64,000 nucleotides of DNA, from NCBI RefSeq assembly GCF_002754935.1, contig NZ_CP018092.1:1984001-2048000 (forward strand), in the 5' to 3' direction. This DNA comes from Thermostichus lividus PCC 6715. Its GTDB lineage: Bacteria; Cyanobacteriota; Cyanobacteriia; Thermosynechococcales; Thermosynechococcaceae. Shown piece after piece: positions 11,047 to 21,265 of the stretch; positions within the stretch are counted from its first letter, which is position 1; every line of letters starts with the position of its first letter. Under the pieces are notes generated by a model. It was given only the letters and a program-made list of their open reading frames with translations, searched no databases and was not told the DNA's origin. Both the position numbers and the translations under genes were made by a program.

Positions 11047-11076
11047 CCCCGTCCGCTTGCGGCGGGGAGGATGTCA
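11047..11076 (+). mobile_element. Relic of an IS200/IS605-type right end
   Basis: A strong hairpin (CCCCGTCCGC, TT, GCGGCGGGG) is followed by AGGATGTCAAG. The same hairpin-plus-GTCAA layout ends the elements near 21,043 and, on the other strand, 54,750. No transposase remains here. Identity as an IS605-type end is inferred from this recurrence. Confidence 0.5.
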
Positions 11077-11120
11077 AGCGCAATGAGGCCAATATCGAGC
11101 AGAAGATCATCCTGCCTCTG

Positions 11121-11423
11121 CTACAGAAGAAAATCGTCAAGGGGAGCGTGGGGAGAGCGAATGGGCAGCACTTGCTCTAGGTTGGATTGGGGCTGCGCAA
11201 TAATTTGGTGAGACAGAATCGGTGGCTGCGAGTGCGATCGCACCGCCTGAACTGCTGCATTGACCTCCGCAACTGCGCCACGAATCACCAGCGTCCAGTA
11301 GCCACTTCCAATCCCTTCACAACTCACCAGTTGTACATTAGCTGCTTTCACCAAGGTGTCAGCAACCGCAAGTGCTGCTGGGTATCCCATGACCTGAATC
11401 ATTCCTACGGCTTGTTGGCTCAT
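11121..11423 (-). CDS. Carboxysome shell protein, CcmK family (BMC-H)
   Basis: 100 aa single BMC domain. The N-terminus QAVGMIQVMGYPAALAVADT and the segment WTLVIRGAVAEVNAAVQAV are diagnostic of hexamer-forming BMC-H shell proteins. The pore region reads EGIGSGYW rather than the KIGSGR of the major CcmK1/2 proteins, and the C-terminal tail is short. It is therefore a minor paralogue, not the main facet protein. It is away from any ccm operon in this window, as satellite ccmK genes often are. Confidence 0.85.
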   Translation of the reverse strand: MSQQAVGMIQVMGYPAALAVADTLVKAANVQLVSCEGIGSGYWTLVIRGAVAEVNAAVQAVRSHSQPPILSHQIIAQPQSNLEQVLPIRSPHAPLDDFLL

Positions 11424-11587
11424 GACACCCTATCCCTAAGAGCTAGCACCTTCGGCTGCGATTCTAATCTGTTCCAAGGCAATGCTAACGAGGAGGCGAC
11501 AGAAATCTACCCCCTGCTCGAAGTTGCACAGCCGTCTTATGAGGAAGGTTGTTTATGGCAAAAGATAATCATTAAGGTGCCAGCAGG

Positions 11588-11728
11588 TCAAGACTTAGGC
11601 TGAAAGGCAGCAAACCAGTAGAGCGTGAGAACACCCAAGGTGCCAAGGTTCCGAAGCCAACTGCCGCCCCAAGCATAGAGGGCGACTAAGGATACCACGA
11701 CAGCTACAGTCAGAACCGTAAAGCGCAT
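11588..11728 (-). CDS. 46-aa small membrane protein, function unknown
   Basis: ATG at 11728-11726, TGA at 11590-11588. A hydrophobic stretch from residue 4 to about 19 (TVLTVAVVVSLVALYAW) is followed by a Gly-Ser-Trp turn and a second weakly hydrophobic stretch (TLGVLTLYWFAAF). GGGAG precedes the start at good spacing (AGGGAGCTAGT). Size and layout resemble the small accessory subunits of photosynthetic or NDH-1 complexes, but I cannot assign it to a known one. Confidence 0.55.
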   Translation of the reverse strand: MRFTVLTVAVVVSLVALYAWGGSWLRNLGTLGVLTLYWFAAFQPKS

Positions 11729-11768
11729 ACTAGCTCCCTGCAAGTATCTTTATTCCCTTATTAATTAA

Positions 11769-11952
11769 GTTTCCATTCGATCGCCTTCCCCATGAAGAGG
11801 AAGGTGTATTGGTGTACTAATACAGGGAGGGGCTATGCACCAGTTTCCATTCGATCGCCTTCCCCATGAAGAGGAAGGGGGTACCACACCGTGTACAAAA
11901 GTGAGGACGAGTTCATGTTTCCATTCGATCGCCTTCCCCATGAAGAGGAAGG
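11769..11952 (-). CRISPR. Minimal CRISPR array: three 36-nt repeats, two 38-nt spacers
   Basis: Three identical repeats at 11769-11804, 11843-11878 and 11917-11952 begin GTTTCCATTCGATCGCC on the + strand and contain an inverted pair CCTTCC/GGAAGG. Spacers are 11805-11842 and 11879-11916. On the minus strand the repeat ends in ATGGAAAC, the usual 8-nt crRNA tag ending, so transcription from the right is likely and the leader would lie beyond 11,952. No cas gene occurs anywhere in the window. With only two spacers, a degenerate tandem repeat is not fully excluded. Confidence 0.8.
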
Positions 11953-12274
11953 AGTACCCCTATACTAGCCGCTCCCTGAGCGAACTGCAACCCCCTATTC
12001 CGAGGGATCCCCGTTGCAAGCAAGCAATGTTTTTTATACGACATAGTATAAAATCTTCAAAGCCGCTTCCTGAGGGACTCCGAGGGATCCAACGCATCAA
12101 TGGGGTATCCAAGCCATTCGGCAGATCCCTCGGAGCTTGCGGCATACTCTAAACAAGGGTGGAGTCGCGAATCTAATCTGCTGTTTCGCTACCGAAAAGC
12201 TAATGGAAGGAGTACTCAGAGCTAGGCAGAGCAGCCTATGGCAACTTCTTGCCAAAGTGTCACAGCAGGCAAAA
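11953..12274. repeat. Intergenic stretch with inverted repeats, possible CRISPR leader side
   Basis: No gene is visible. A perfect 12-bp inverted pair, CTCCGAGGGATC at 12078-12089 and its complement at 12124-12135, could form a hairpin. A further CCGAGGGATCC copy lies at 12000-12010. An 8-bp stem TTTTATAC/GTATAAAA sits at 12032-12053. AGCCGCTCCCTGAG near 11968 recurs as AGCCGCTTCCTGAG near 12061, so the segment contains a small degenerate direct repeat. Confidence 0.5.
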
Positions 12275-12472
12275 CTAGCTGTGGCTAGCCTCCATCCACT
12301 CGAAAATGCGATCCAACTGCTCAAGGCTGACTAGGCCATACTGCCACAGTACCACTGGCAACAGGTTGACTTTCTCATCGCACTGCTTGAGGCCAAAGTT
12401 AATGGCAGAGGTGGGCAGTGCCATCTCCCGCTGCAGAAAATCAATAAGCTGTGTCCAACGTGGCTTTTTCAT
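12275..12472 (-). CDS. DUF2949 family protein
   Basis: 65 aa from the ATG at 12472 (MKKPRWTQLIDFLQREMALP); an upstream in-frame Met would add seven residues. The pattern FLQREMALPTSAI...LPVVLWQYGLVSLEQLDRIFEW is the cyanobacterial DUF2949 signature. It is small, soluble and of unknown function. No partner gene is close enough to suggest an operon. Confidence 0.8.
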   Translation of the reverse strand: MKKPRWTQLIDFLQREMALPTSAINFGLKQCDEKVNLLPVVLWQYGLVSLEQLDRIFEWMEASHS

Positions 12473-12660
12473 AATGTCTATTAAGTACCACATTCCTCTC
12501 TATGCTAAGGAGGAATCTGAGAAAATGCAACATTTCGTTACAAATGCATTGTAGAATGTTACACGTTGCTGAGTACTGTCGCCAGCCCCAAGGCCGTCTT
12601 GGCTCTTGGATGCTAGTGTGATGGAACCATCAAGGAAGCGCATCCCCCAACAGGAGGATT

Positions 12661-13683
12661 TTAAGGGGCGATCGCGCGGCCTTCAGCATCTTCTAGGACA
12701 AAGCCAGCATCGGCAATCATCTGCCAGTCTTGATGGGGTGCCTGCCCCGCCGTTGTTAAATAGTCCCCCACAAAGATGGAGTTAGCGGCATACAGGCCAA
12801 GGGGCTGTAGGGAGCGTAGGTGCACCTCGCGACCCCCGGCAATGCGAATCTCTTGGTGAGGCAACAAAAAGCGAAAAAGTGTAAGAATTCGTAAACATTG
12901 ACGCGGCGTGAGATGATCGTGTGCCGCAAAGGGGGTACCGGCAATGGGGATTAAGAAATTCACCGGCACACTGGTAACCTCCATCTGCCGCAGAGCAAGG
13001 GCTAAATCTATCACATCCTCATCGGATTCCCCCATACCGAGGATGCCGCCGGAGCAGGTGGTAATCCCCGCTGCCTTAATATGGTTGAGGGTCTGGGCGC
13101 GATCGCCAAAGGTATGGGTGGTACAAATCTCGCTGTGGTAGTTCGGTGAGGTGTTCAGGTTATGGTTCACCCGGTCCACCCCCGCTGCGGCTAACTGCTG
13201 GGTTTGGGTTGCCGAGAGTAAGCCTAAACAGGCGCAAATTTTGAGATCGTAGCGTTCCTTTACCGCTTTTACTGCCGCAAGTACCTGCTCAAAGACTTTT
13301 TCGCTGGGCGATCGCCCCGAAATGACCATGCAAAAGGTGCCCGCCTTCAGTGCCGCCGCCCGCTCAGCCGCCGCCAAAATCTTTTCTTGGGAGAGCAGAG
13401 GATACTTTTCAATCTCAGCGGTGGAGATTTTAGATTGGGAGCAGTAGTGGCAATCTTCGGGACACAGGCCACTCTGGGCATTCAGCAGGTAGTGAAGCCG
13501 CACCCGGTTGCCCCAATAGTAATGCCGCACCCGATAGGCCGCTGCCAATTGCGCCAGTAGCTCCGTATCAGGGGCACGCAGAACGGCGCGGGCTTGATCA
13601 CGGCTGAGAAGGTCACCCGCAAGGGCAAGATCTGCCATGGCTTGCCAACGATCGGTGAGGGGTACGGCTGCAGTCATCGTCAT
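12661..13683 (-). CDS. bioB: Biotin synthase
   Basis: 340 aa radical-SAM enzyme that inserts sulfur into dethiobiotin in the last step of biotin synthesis. The 4Fe-4S motif CPEDCHYC holds C74, C78 and C81. [18 protein letters not shown] and the AGGREVH region give the rest of the family fingerprint, including the Arg that ligates the 2Fe-2S cluster. The ATG lies 3 bp after the pheT stop, so the two are co-oriented and probably co-transcribed. Confidence 0.95.
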   Translation of the reverse strand: MTMTAAVPLTDRWQAMADLALAGDLLSRDQARAVLRAPDTELLAQLAAAYRVRHYYWGNRVRLHYLLNAQSGLCPEDCHYCSQSKISTAEIEKYPLLSQEKILAAAERAAALKAGTFCMVISGRSPSEKVFEQVLAAVKAVKERYDLKICACLGLLSATQTQQLAAAGVDRVNHNLNTSPNYHSEICTTHTFGDRAQTLNHIKAAGITTCSGGILGMGESDEDVIDLALALRQMEVTSVPVNFLIPIAGTPFAAHDHLTPRQCLRILTLFRFLLPHQEIRIAGGREVHLRSLQPLGLYAANSIFVGDYLTTAGQAPHQDWQMIADAGFVLEDAEGRAIAP

Positions 13684-13686
13684 CCT

Positions 13687-16145
13687 CTAGCTACGTAAGG
13701 TTACGGCGTATTTCTCAACTAGGCTGTCGCGGAGTTTTTGGTGGAGTTCATTCACTTCGGCCTCGGTGAGGGTGCGATCCGGGGCACGGTAGGTCAGCCG
13801 AAACGCTAGGCTGCGCTGTCCTGGCGGAACCCCAACCCCAGCATATTCATCAAACAGTTCCACCGACTCTAGGAGCGAGGAGCGTCCACCTGCGGCTTTC
13901 CACAGGGTACGGCGGAGTTCGCCAACGGTGAGATCCGCAGGGGCAAAAAAGGCTAGATCGCGATCGCTGGCGGGATAGGTAGAAAACGGTTGGAAGGTTT
14001 CATGGCCGAAGCGATCGACCAGCGGTGCGAGCAGTACCTCTAGTTCCAGTTCAAATACATAGACCGCATGGGGTAGCTCTAACGTTGCGGCAAACTGGGG
14101 ATGCAATTGACCAAAAAAGCCCAAGTGCTCACCATTTAGGGATAGAGACGCTGTGCGTCCGGGGTGTAGCCGCTCATCGCGGCGATCGCTCTGGTACTCA
14201 ACCACCAAGCCAAACCGCTGAAATACACTTTCGAGAATACCCTTGGCTTCAAACCACGACAGAGGTTGGGGCTGTTGGGAGCGCCGCACCCACTTGCCCT
14301 GCCACGGATCGCCACCAATGATTCCCCCTAGGCGATCGCTCTCCCAGAGACCCTCTTCCCCTTGGCCAAAGACGCGACCCACCTCAAACCCGTTCAGGGG
14401 GGGATTGCCTTGCTCATGGTTATAGCGAAAGGCCTGTACCAATCCGGTTATTAAATCGCTACGCAGGCAGGAAAACTCAGCCACCAATGGATTTACAACG
14501 GTCACCTGATGGGGGTGAGTGCCCTTAACCCACGAGTAGTGCATCAGTTCCGTTAAGCCAGCGCCGCGAAAGGCGGCTCGTAGATCCCGCAGCAGCAGCA
14601 GATCCAGCGGTAGTGCGCCCAACTGTGATTGCGGCGGCAAGGTTTCCTCAAAACGATCGTAGCCGTACAGCCGCGCAACTTCTTCGATGAGATCCACCTC
14701 CCGCTCAATATCCCGAAACCGGTAGGGGGCACGGTCACTGACCACACCACAGATTCGTCCTCTGGCGAGGGCTGCCGCCTCAGCGTAAAGCCCAAGGCGC
14801 TGAGCAGGGCTTCCACGGTTTCGGCGCTCAAGTCGTCGATCTCCGAGTTATCGGCGGTCAGCACCCCTCCCAAAAGGCGATGGACTTGCTCAAGGCGCAG
14901 GGTGAGGGTGCGATCAAGGGGCGGTCGCTGATCCAGCAGGGTGGTGAAGGTAACACGACCGTGGGCAAGCTCCTCTAACAGGGCGATCGCCTCGTTGCTG
15001 GCGGCCTCTAGCTCTGCTGGGTTGACACCGCGCTCGTACCGGGCAGAGGCTTCAGTGCGTAACCCTTGGGCACGGGCAGACCTGCGCACAACCGCACTGC
15101 TAAAGAGCGCCGCTTCCAGCAAAATCTGTTGCGTTCCCGCATGAACCTCTGTCTGTTGCCCCCCCATCACGCCTGCGAGGGCGATCGGCACGTCCCCAGC
15201 AGTAATCACGAGGTTCTCCACCGTGAGGCGGCGGGATTGACCATCAAGGGTTTGCAGGGTTTCCTCGGGGTGGGCTAAGCGCACGCCAACCGTGAGGGGG
15301 CTGTTGTGATCAATGGTTCGGAGGCGATCCCAATCAAAGGCATGGAGCGGCTGCCCCCACTTTAGAAGAATGTAGTTAGTAATATCCACCACATTGTTAA
15401 TGGGGCGCAGACCAGCCGCTTCCAGCCGCTGCTGCAACCATGGGGGTGAGGGGGCGACCTGCACACCGCTCATCAGCACACCGCGATAGGCGGGGCACGC
15501 TAGCGGATCCGCAACACTGACGGTGAAGGGCGGTTTACTACGGGATTTTTTGGCCGGAGGTGCCGCAGGAATGGCCACCTTCAAGGGGGCACCCGTAAGG
15601 GCAGCCACTTCACGGGCAATCCCCACCATACTCAGGGCATCGGCACGGTTCGCTGTTGAGGTCAAATGCAAAATCACATCGTCAAGCCCTAACAGAGGGC
15701 GCACATCTGCCCCTACGGTCACTGGCTCGCTAAAGGTATGGATTCCTGCAGATTCCTTGGCTAACCCCAATTCGGCTAAGGAGCAGATCATGCCTTGAGA
15801 CAACACCCCGCGCAGTTTGGCCGGACGAATCTTGAGGTCGATTTTGGCAAGGTAAGCGCCCGGTACCGCCACCGGCACGTACAGCCCTGCTGCCGCATTA
15901 GGAGCACCACAGACGATGGTACTGGGTTCCCCCTGCCCCACATCCACTTGGCACACTCGCAGCTTTTGGGCATTGGGGTGAGGGTCGCACTGCAAAATAT
16001 GACCGACCACAACTCCCTCAGCCCACGTGCGGCGATCTTCAATCTCTTCAACTTCAAACCCCGCCATCGTCAGGCGATCGCCAAGGGTTGTGGCCTCCAG
16101 ATCCGTTGAGACTAGTTCCCGTAACCAGCGAAGGGAAACGCGCAT
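13687..16145 (-). CDS. pheT: Phenylalanyl-tRNA synthetase beta subunit, one homopolymer frameshift
   Basis: The ATG at 16145 ([12 protein letters not shown]) starts an 819-aa product if one base is restored. The N-terminal part holds the tRNA-binding OB fold ([19 protein letters not shown]), the B3/B4 editing domain and B5. The frame then breaks at the G-run 14725-14729 (five G; six would read [17 protein letters not shown] without interruption). The downstream part holds the rest of B5-B7 and the C-terminal ferredoxin-fold anticodon-binding domain ([12 protein letters not shown]). The gene is essential, so the break is almost certainly a sequence error. Confidence 0.93.
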
Positions 16146-16242
16146 GGAATCCTCAAAAAACTCATACGATGCCATAGTCCAGCCTAGCGTCAGGGGCAAC
16201 CTCGCACAAGCCGTTGGCTCACAAAGCCGCCAGAGGCTACCC

Positions 16243-18294
16243 CTACCTCGTCAACTGTGCCCACACCTGTAGCACGGCCTCTGGACTCACGGAAATGCTA
16301 TCTAGCCCTAGCTCTACTAGCCATGGTAACCAGTCTCTATGGTGGATGAGGGCTTCACCGCACAAACTGCACCGCAACTTCAGTGCTTTTGCCTGCTGGA
16401 TCAGTTGGGCGATCGCCCCTTTGACGGCAGGGTGGTCTTCACTGAACTCGTGGAGGACTCGCTCGCGATCAACCCCCAGCAGCAGTTGGGTTAGGTCATT
16501 GGTGCCAATGGTAATACCGCTAATCCCCAAAGCCGCAAGGTCGCTCATTAAAAATAAAATGGCGGGCACCTCTGCCATCACCCACAATTCAATTCCCTGC
16601 GCTTGGGTGAGGTGGTGACGAGCCAAGGCAGCCTGACAGTAGGCCACTTCGCTAACACTGCGAACAAAGGGTAAGATCACCCGTAGGGGCGTGTCCTCAA
16701 GGCGGTGGGCAATGGCGAGCACCTCCAGTTCCAGATCGAATAACTCGGCAAAGTGGGGGTAGCGACTCACCCCCCGTAAGCCAAAGGCAGGATGGCTTTC
16801 TGACTCAAAGCTGGCTCCCCCCAACAGGTGCCGATAGTCTTCCGCACGCAGGTCTAAGGTGCGGTAAAACACTGGGCGCGGGGCGATCGCCCGCATTAAC
16901 TGGGTTAGGTGATGCACCCAGCGATCGCGTAATTCGTCTGCGTCCCCCTGTTGCAACCAGTGACACGGATGACGACCATCCAGAAAACTCAACAGCATTA
17001 ACTCTGAGCGCACTAGGCCAATGCCATCGCAGGGCAGACTCCGCAGTCCCCGCAGCGCACTCACTTGGCTCACATTCACCAAAATCTGTAGGGGAAGGCG
17101 ATCGCCTCGGGCGGGGGGCTGCTGGGGCTGGGTTGTAGCGGTCACCTCTGCCCGCAGGGGTTGCGGCGGAAGCTGATAGACGGCTCCACTATTCCCATCA
17201 AGGAACAGCAGTGTTCCCGATGCAATCGTTTGCGTGGCATTAGGGACACCCACCACTGCCGGGCGGCTCAACTCCCGCGCTAAGATGGCTCCATGACTGG
17301 TTAGCCCTCCCTGTTCGCAAATAATACCCGCCGCCGCACTCACCAATGGCAGCCAATGGGGAGGAATAGTTTTGGTCACCAAAATGCGCCCGACAACCGC
17401 ACTGGGGGCACAGGGGTCGGTGATCACCAAAGCAGGGGCAATGGCTTGGCCGGGGGCAGCGGGAATACCTTCCCCCACAATGCTTCGCTGAAGGGGGGCT
17501 GGCGGTTGCTCAGGGGAATAGGGTTCTGCCAAACATTGACCAACCCAAACACGGTTGTAGGCCTGATGCCAGAGCCACAGATAGGGTTGCACGGTAATGG
17601 GGCACTGCGCTACCAAGGTCTGCCAGTCTGTGGGCAATACACCAGCATTGCCCGGTAGATGCCCGTGGTGCGGTAAGTGCACCCCCTCATAGGCAACCCC
17701 TGTCCCGCCAGTTGCGCTGCACCACCATCCCGACGCCATCACCGTCGCTAGGGGATAGATTAATACGGCCACCCGTAAATTGCTAACGTTCCACCCTTGC
17801 TGCCAGTAGGTATAGAGGTTTCTGGCCTGCACCACTTGGCGATAGGCCACTTCGATGGTATGGTGAGCCACGGGCATACTGGGGTTTGTCAGCACGCTGG
17901 CACTGCCTATCCCCCACGGTAAGTCGTGGTGGTCTAGCCACAGATAGCTAGTTATTACAAGATGGCGATCGCCCCCCTGCTGCTGCCAATAGTGGTGGCA
18001 CGCCTCAAACACTACGGGTAACTCACCCACATCGAGGGGCGGGATGCGCTGGCTCATCTCTGTGGCTAGGGCTTTCAGCGTGGTATGGTTCGGCGCTGTC
18101 GCCTGCCACTGCTCACTCGCTTGCTCCCATAGGGGCACCAGTGCGGGGTGTACCTCGTGCCATAGGGTTGCGGGAACCACCCACACCGGATGCGGCGGCG
18201 GCCACGACTGCTGTACCCGCTGCAAGCACGCTAGCGCAGGAGCAAGCAGTTCGGCTGGACACCGTTGGAGCGTTTCCAGTGTCAGAAGGGGCAC
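16243..18294 (-). CDS. PEP-synthase/PPDK-like phosphotransferase with a divergent N-terminus
   Basis: 683 aa from a GTG. The phosphohistidine domain is clear ([13 protein letters not shown], His near 332), and so is the PEP-binding barrel ([23 protein letters not shown], and the catalytic Cys in LCGEAL near 644). The first 260 residues should be the ATP-grasp domain but carry no convincing nucleotide-binding signature and are Trp/His-rich. The protein could therefore be an atypical PEP synthase or a PEP-dependent enzyme that lacks the normal ATP half-reaction. Its start lies 12 bp after the rel stop, so the two are probably co-transcribed. Confidence 0.8.
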   Translation of the reverse strand: MPLLTLETLQRCPAELLAPALACLQRVQQSWPPPHPVWVVPATLWHEVHPALVPLWEQASEQWQATAPNHTTLKALATEMSQRIPPLDVGELPVVFEACHHYWQQQGGDRHLVITSYLWLDHHDLPWGIGSASVLTNPSMPVAHHTIEVAYRQVVQARNLYTYWQQGWNVSNLRVAVLIYPLATVMASGWWCSATGGTGVAYEGVHLPHHGHLPGNAGVLPTDWQTLVAQCPITVQPYLWLWHQAYNRVWVGQCLAEPYSPEQPPAPLQRSIVGEGIPAAPGQAIAPALVITDPCAPSAVVGRILVTKTIPPHWLPLVSAAAGIICEQGGLTSHGAILARELSRPAVVGVPNATQTIASGTLLFLDGNSGAVYQLPPQPLRAEVTATTQPQQPPARGDRLPLQILVNVSQVSALRGLRSLPCDGIGLVRSELMLLSFLDGRHPCHWLQQGDADELRDRWVHHLTQLMRAIAPRPVFYRTLDLRAEDYRHLLGGASFESESHPAFGLRGVSRYPHFAELFDLELEVLAIAHRLEDTPLRVILPFVRSVSEVAYCQAALARHHLTQAQGIELWVMAEVPAILFLMSDLAALGISGITIGTNDLTQLLLGVDRERVLHEFSEDHPAVKGAIAQLIQQAKALKLRCSLCGEALIHHRDWLPWLVELGLDSISVSPEAVLQVWAQLTR

Positions 18295-18306
18295 AAGCGC
18301 AACGGG

Positions 18307-20538
18307 CTAAGGGGACGTAATGTCTGTCTGCTGACGGCGACGTATATTTAGCACATCCGTAATTTTTTTAATTTGAGCCAGTATATTATCCAGTTGTTTC
18401 GCATTCACAATATCAATACACAGATCAATGATGGCCGTTCGCCCCGGATCGGTGCGGACATTGGCCTTCCGGACATTGATGTGATTATCGGTTAAACGGG
18501 TCAAAATATCTTTGAGAATACCCACACGGTCAATGACTTCAATTTGAACATCAACCGGATAGGTTTGCGGTCGGTGCTGCGCCGTTTTGGTATTCCAACT
18601 CACAGGAATGAGGCGATCGCCCGCGATCGCCTCAAGGTTACTACAGCCCTGCCGATGAATAGAAATCCCGCGACTGCCAAGGGTCACGACACCAATAATC
18701 GGTTCATCGGGCACTGGGGCACAACAGCCTGCAATGTGATACACTAGCCCCTCAACTCCTAAAATCGGCGAGTCACTGGGTTTTGTAGAGGCAGGTACCC
18801 GATTAATTGGTGCAGTCTCTGGCGGTAATTCGGGCGGAGCCACATCGGGACGCGCCAACGTGGCCGCACGGAGACGATTTACCACTAAATTGAGGGTAAT
18901 TTCACCATAGCCCAAGGCCGCCACGAGATCATCAACAGTTTGATAGTTACTGCGCTCAGCCACCTGCTGCATTTGCGGTGACTTCAGCAGACTATCTAGA
19001 CCTGATTTACCCAATTCCTTTTCAAGGAGTTCCCGCCCGCGTTGCAGATTTTCATCCCGCCGCGATCGCTTATACCACTGGCGAATACGGTTTCGCGCTG
19101 CGGTGGTACAGACAAAATTCAGCCAATCCAAACTAGGGTGGGCATTTTTCTGGGTAATAATTTCCACAATGTCGCCATTACGCAGAGGGGTATCGAGGGT
19201 AACCATACGGCCATTGACCCGAGCACCCGCACAATGATTCCCCACATCGGTGTGAATGTGGTAAGCAAAATCAAGGGGAGTTGCTCCTTGCTGCAAGGCT
19301 AAGACGTCCCCTTGGGGCGTAAATACATAAACTTCGCGATCAAATAGATCATCACGGATGCTATCAAGGTACTCTTGGGCATCTTTGAGGTCATTTTGCC
19401 AGTCAAGGAGTTGACGTAACCACGTGAATTTTTGATCTCGGCCACTCCACTGTTGCGGCAGCGAGTTACCCGCTTCTTTGTACTTCCAATGGGCAGCAAT
19501 CCCATACTCCGAGACATGGTGCATTTCTAGCGTGCGAATTTGCACCTCCAGAGGGCGGCCTCCCAGACCTATCACCACCGTATGCAGCGACTGGTACTGG
19601 TTGGGCTTGGGTAAGCTGATATAGTCTTTGAAGCGACCAGGTACCGATAAGAAGCAGTCGTGAACCACTGCTAGGGCACGATAGCACTCGTCCTTCGTGG
19701 CCACTAGGATGCGAATTCCTGCCACGTCGTAGATTTCGTGGAATTCTTTTTGCTGGCGCTTCATCTTTTGATAGATGCTGTAAAGATGCTTGGGACGACC
19801 ACTAATCTCGAGATAGCCAAACCCCATGTCATTGAGACGGTCTTGAAGCTGGCTAATGGCCGCCTGTAACTGCGCCTCGCGATCGGCGCGTTTTTCAGCT
19901 ACTAACTCCTGTATCTGACGGTAGGCCTCTGGTTCAAGATACTTAAAGGCCAGATCTTCAAGCTCCCATTTAATGCGCCAAATCCCTAAACGGTTGGCAA
20001 GGGGGGCAAACACATCGCGGGTTTCTTGGGCAATGGGGCGACGACGCTGCTCTGGTAAATACTCCAGTGTCCGCATATTGTGCAGCCGATCCGCCAATTT
20101 GACCACAATGACACGGATATCTTGAGCCATCGCCAAGAACATCCGCCGGAAACTTTCCGCTTGACGCTCAGTTTTGCTGGAAAAGTTAAATTTCGAGAGT
20201 TTCGTTACCCCTTCTACTAACCGCCGGACTTCGGTGCCAAATTCTGCTTCTAGCTCTTCGGCAGTAATGGCAGTATCTTCAATCACATCGTGTAAGAAGC
20301 CTGCGGCAATCAGCGCTGAGCCACCCCCCAAGTCCCGCAGAATACTAGCCACTGCAACGGGATGGGCAATGTAGGGTTCCCCTGAGGCACGTTGCTGTCC
20401 TTGATGGAGATCGTAAGCAAACTGAAAGGCGCGGCATACCAAGTCCTCATCATTTTCGCTACTGGGCTGCCGCAGGCATGTTACTAACCACTCGGGAAGG
20501 TCAATATCAGTCGGGATGCTAGGAGCAAAGGCGTTCAT
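18307..20538 (-). CDS. Bifunctional (p)ppGpp synthetase/hydrolase, RelA/SpoT family
   Basis: 743 aa from the ATG at 20538. It has an HD hydrolase domain (GFLHDVIEDT), a RelA synthetase domain (YDVAGIRILV...YQSLHTVVIG), a TGS domain (VYVFTPQGDVLALQQGATPLDFAYHIH) and a C-terminal ACT domain (VEIQ...DRVGILKDILTRLTDNHINV). The intact HD motif and synthetase motifs suggest both activities. It controls the stringent response. The downstream PEP-synthase-like gene follows within 12 bp. Confidence 0.95.
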   Translation of the reverse strand: MNAFAPSIPTDIDLPEWLVTCLRQPSSENDEDLVCRAFQFAYDLHQGQQRASGEPYIAHPVAVASILRDLGGGSALIAAGFLHDVIEDTAITAEELEAEFGTEVRRLVEGVTKLSKFNFSSKTERQAESFRRMFLAMAQDIRVIVVKLADRLHNMRTLEYLPEQRRRPIAQETRDVFAPLANRLGIWRIKWELEDLAFKYLEPEAYRQIQELVAEKRADREAQLQAAISQLQDRLNDMGFGYLEISGRPKHLYSIYQKMKRQQKEFHEIYDVAGIRILVATKDECYRALAVVHDCFLSVPGRFKDYISLPKPNQYQSLHTVVIGLGGRPLEVQIRTLEMHHVSEYGIAAHWKYKEAGNSLPQQWSGRDQKFTWLRQLLDWQNDLKDAQEYLDSIRDDLFDREVYVFTPQGDVLALQQGATPLDFAYHIHTDVGNHCAGARVNGRMVTLDTPLRNGDIVEIITQKNAHPSLDWLNFVCTTAARNRIRQWYKRSRRDENLQRGRELLEKELGKSGLDSLLKSPQMQQVAERSNYQTVDDLVAALGYGEITLNLVVNRLRAATLARPDVAPPELPPETAPINRVPASTKPSDSPILGVEGLVYHIAGCCAPVPDEPIIGVVTLGSRGISIHRQGCSNLEAIAGDRLIPVSWNTKTAQHRPQTYPVDVQIEVIDRVGILKDILTRLTDNHINVRKANVRTDPGRTAIIDLCIDIVNAKQLDNILAQIKKITDVLNIRRRQQTDITSP

Positions 20539-20639
20539 GGCAGCAGGCAGCGGGCGCAAGAAATTTATTTTTATTCTAACTGTTCTCGTGGAATTCCCTC
20601 ACCTCTACCCTCCTTGATAACGTAGCAAAATGCTGGTAG

Positions 20640-21072
20640 GACGGTTGATAGCCATGTATGGCTGCTGCACGCTTTCGAGACGCACTGAATGGTGCGAGGG
20701 GAAACTCTGGGATAGACTTTTACCGAAAACGCCGTAAAGCCCCTGCCTTCAGGCATGGGGATATAAGGCGCATGTTGTGTTATCGAAAATTTTAGGCCTA
20801 AAAACTCGTCTTTTAGAGTGATTTTAGTTTAAACTAAAACCAGAGGTAAGGGTAATCAACCTCTCTAAAAACCCAATAGCCTAACGGCTAGAAAACAACC
20901 TAAGTTTTTTTGGTTGGTTTAACAGTACCTTTGGGCAAAAGGGAACTGCCCCGCAAGGGGGAACGCTTGGGGAGATAAGCACCGCTGTCGTAGCAGGACA
21001 ACCTGATGCGATAGGTGCTGTCGCAGAACCAAGAACAAGAATCCCCTGCCTTTAGGCATGGGGAGTATGTCA
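20640..21072 (+). mobile_element. Gene-less IS200/IS605-type remnant or MITE with two terminal hairpins
   Basis: This fills most of the 0.7-kb gap between rel and psbU. Near-identical hairpins CCCCTGCCT..AGGCATGGGG lie at 20740-20760 and 21043-21063, the second followed by AGTATGTCAAG. Between them are two perfect palindromes, TTTTAGGCCTAAAA (20790-20803) and an 18-bp one at 20822-20839 centred on TTTAAA. There is also a structured stretch at about 20,930-21,040 of the kind found at the 3' end of tnpB genes, where the omega RNA is encoded. No transposase or TnpB protein can be read. The omega-RNA idea is inference. Confidence 0.55.
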
Positions 21073-21265
21073 AGGGACTCTGATATTATTGAATCATTTG
21101 TAAGGGTCGTGAACTACAGTTGGCCATCGGTCTTAGTGGCCATTGTGCGTCAGCCTTTACCCAGCTTAGGTGATGGCGATCGCCCCTGCGATGCGCTCAT
21201 TACGTCTTCTGATCCTAATCAACCGCTGTTTTTAATGACCTGAGAGATTTGGGAGGTAAAGCAAT

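Noticed and set aside
11769-11952. A full CRISPR-Cas system
   Set aside because: No cas1, cas2 or effector gene is visible on either strand in the window.
12078-12135. Inverted repeat near the CRISPR as another attC site
   Set aside because: It is a perfect inverted repeat without the unpaired G and without AAC/GTTA end boxes.
14553-14745. Two separate pheT genes or programmed frameshifting in pheT, accC, ilvE, ndhF3 and cupA
   Set aside because: No slippery heptamer with downstream structure is conserved among them; the breaks lie in different short homopolymers, as expected of sequencing indels.
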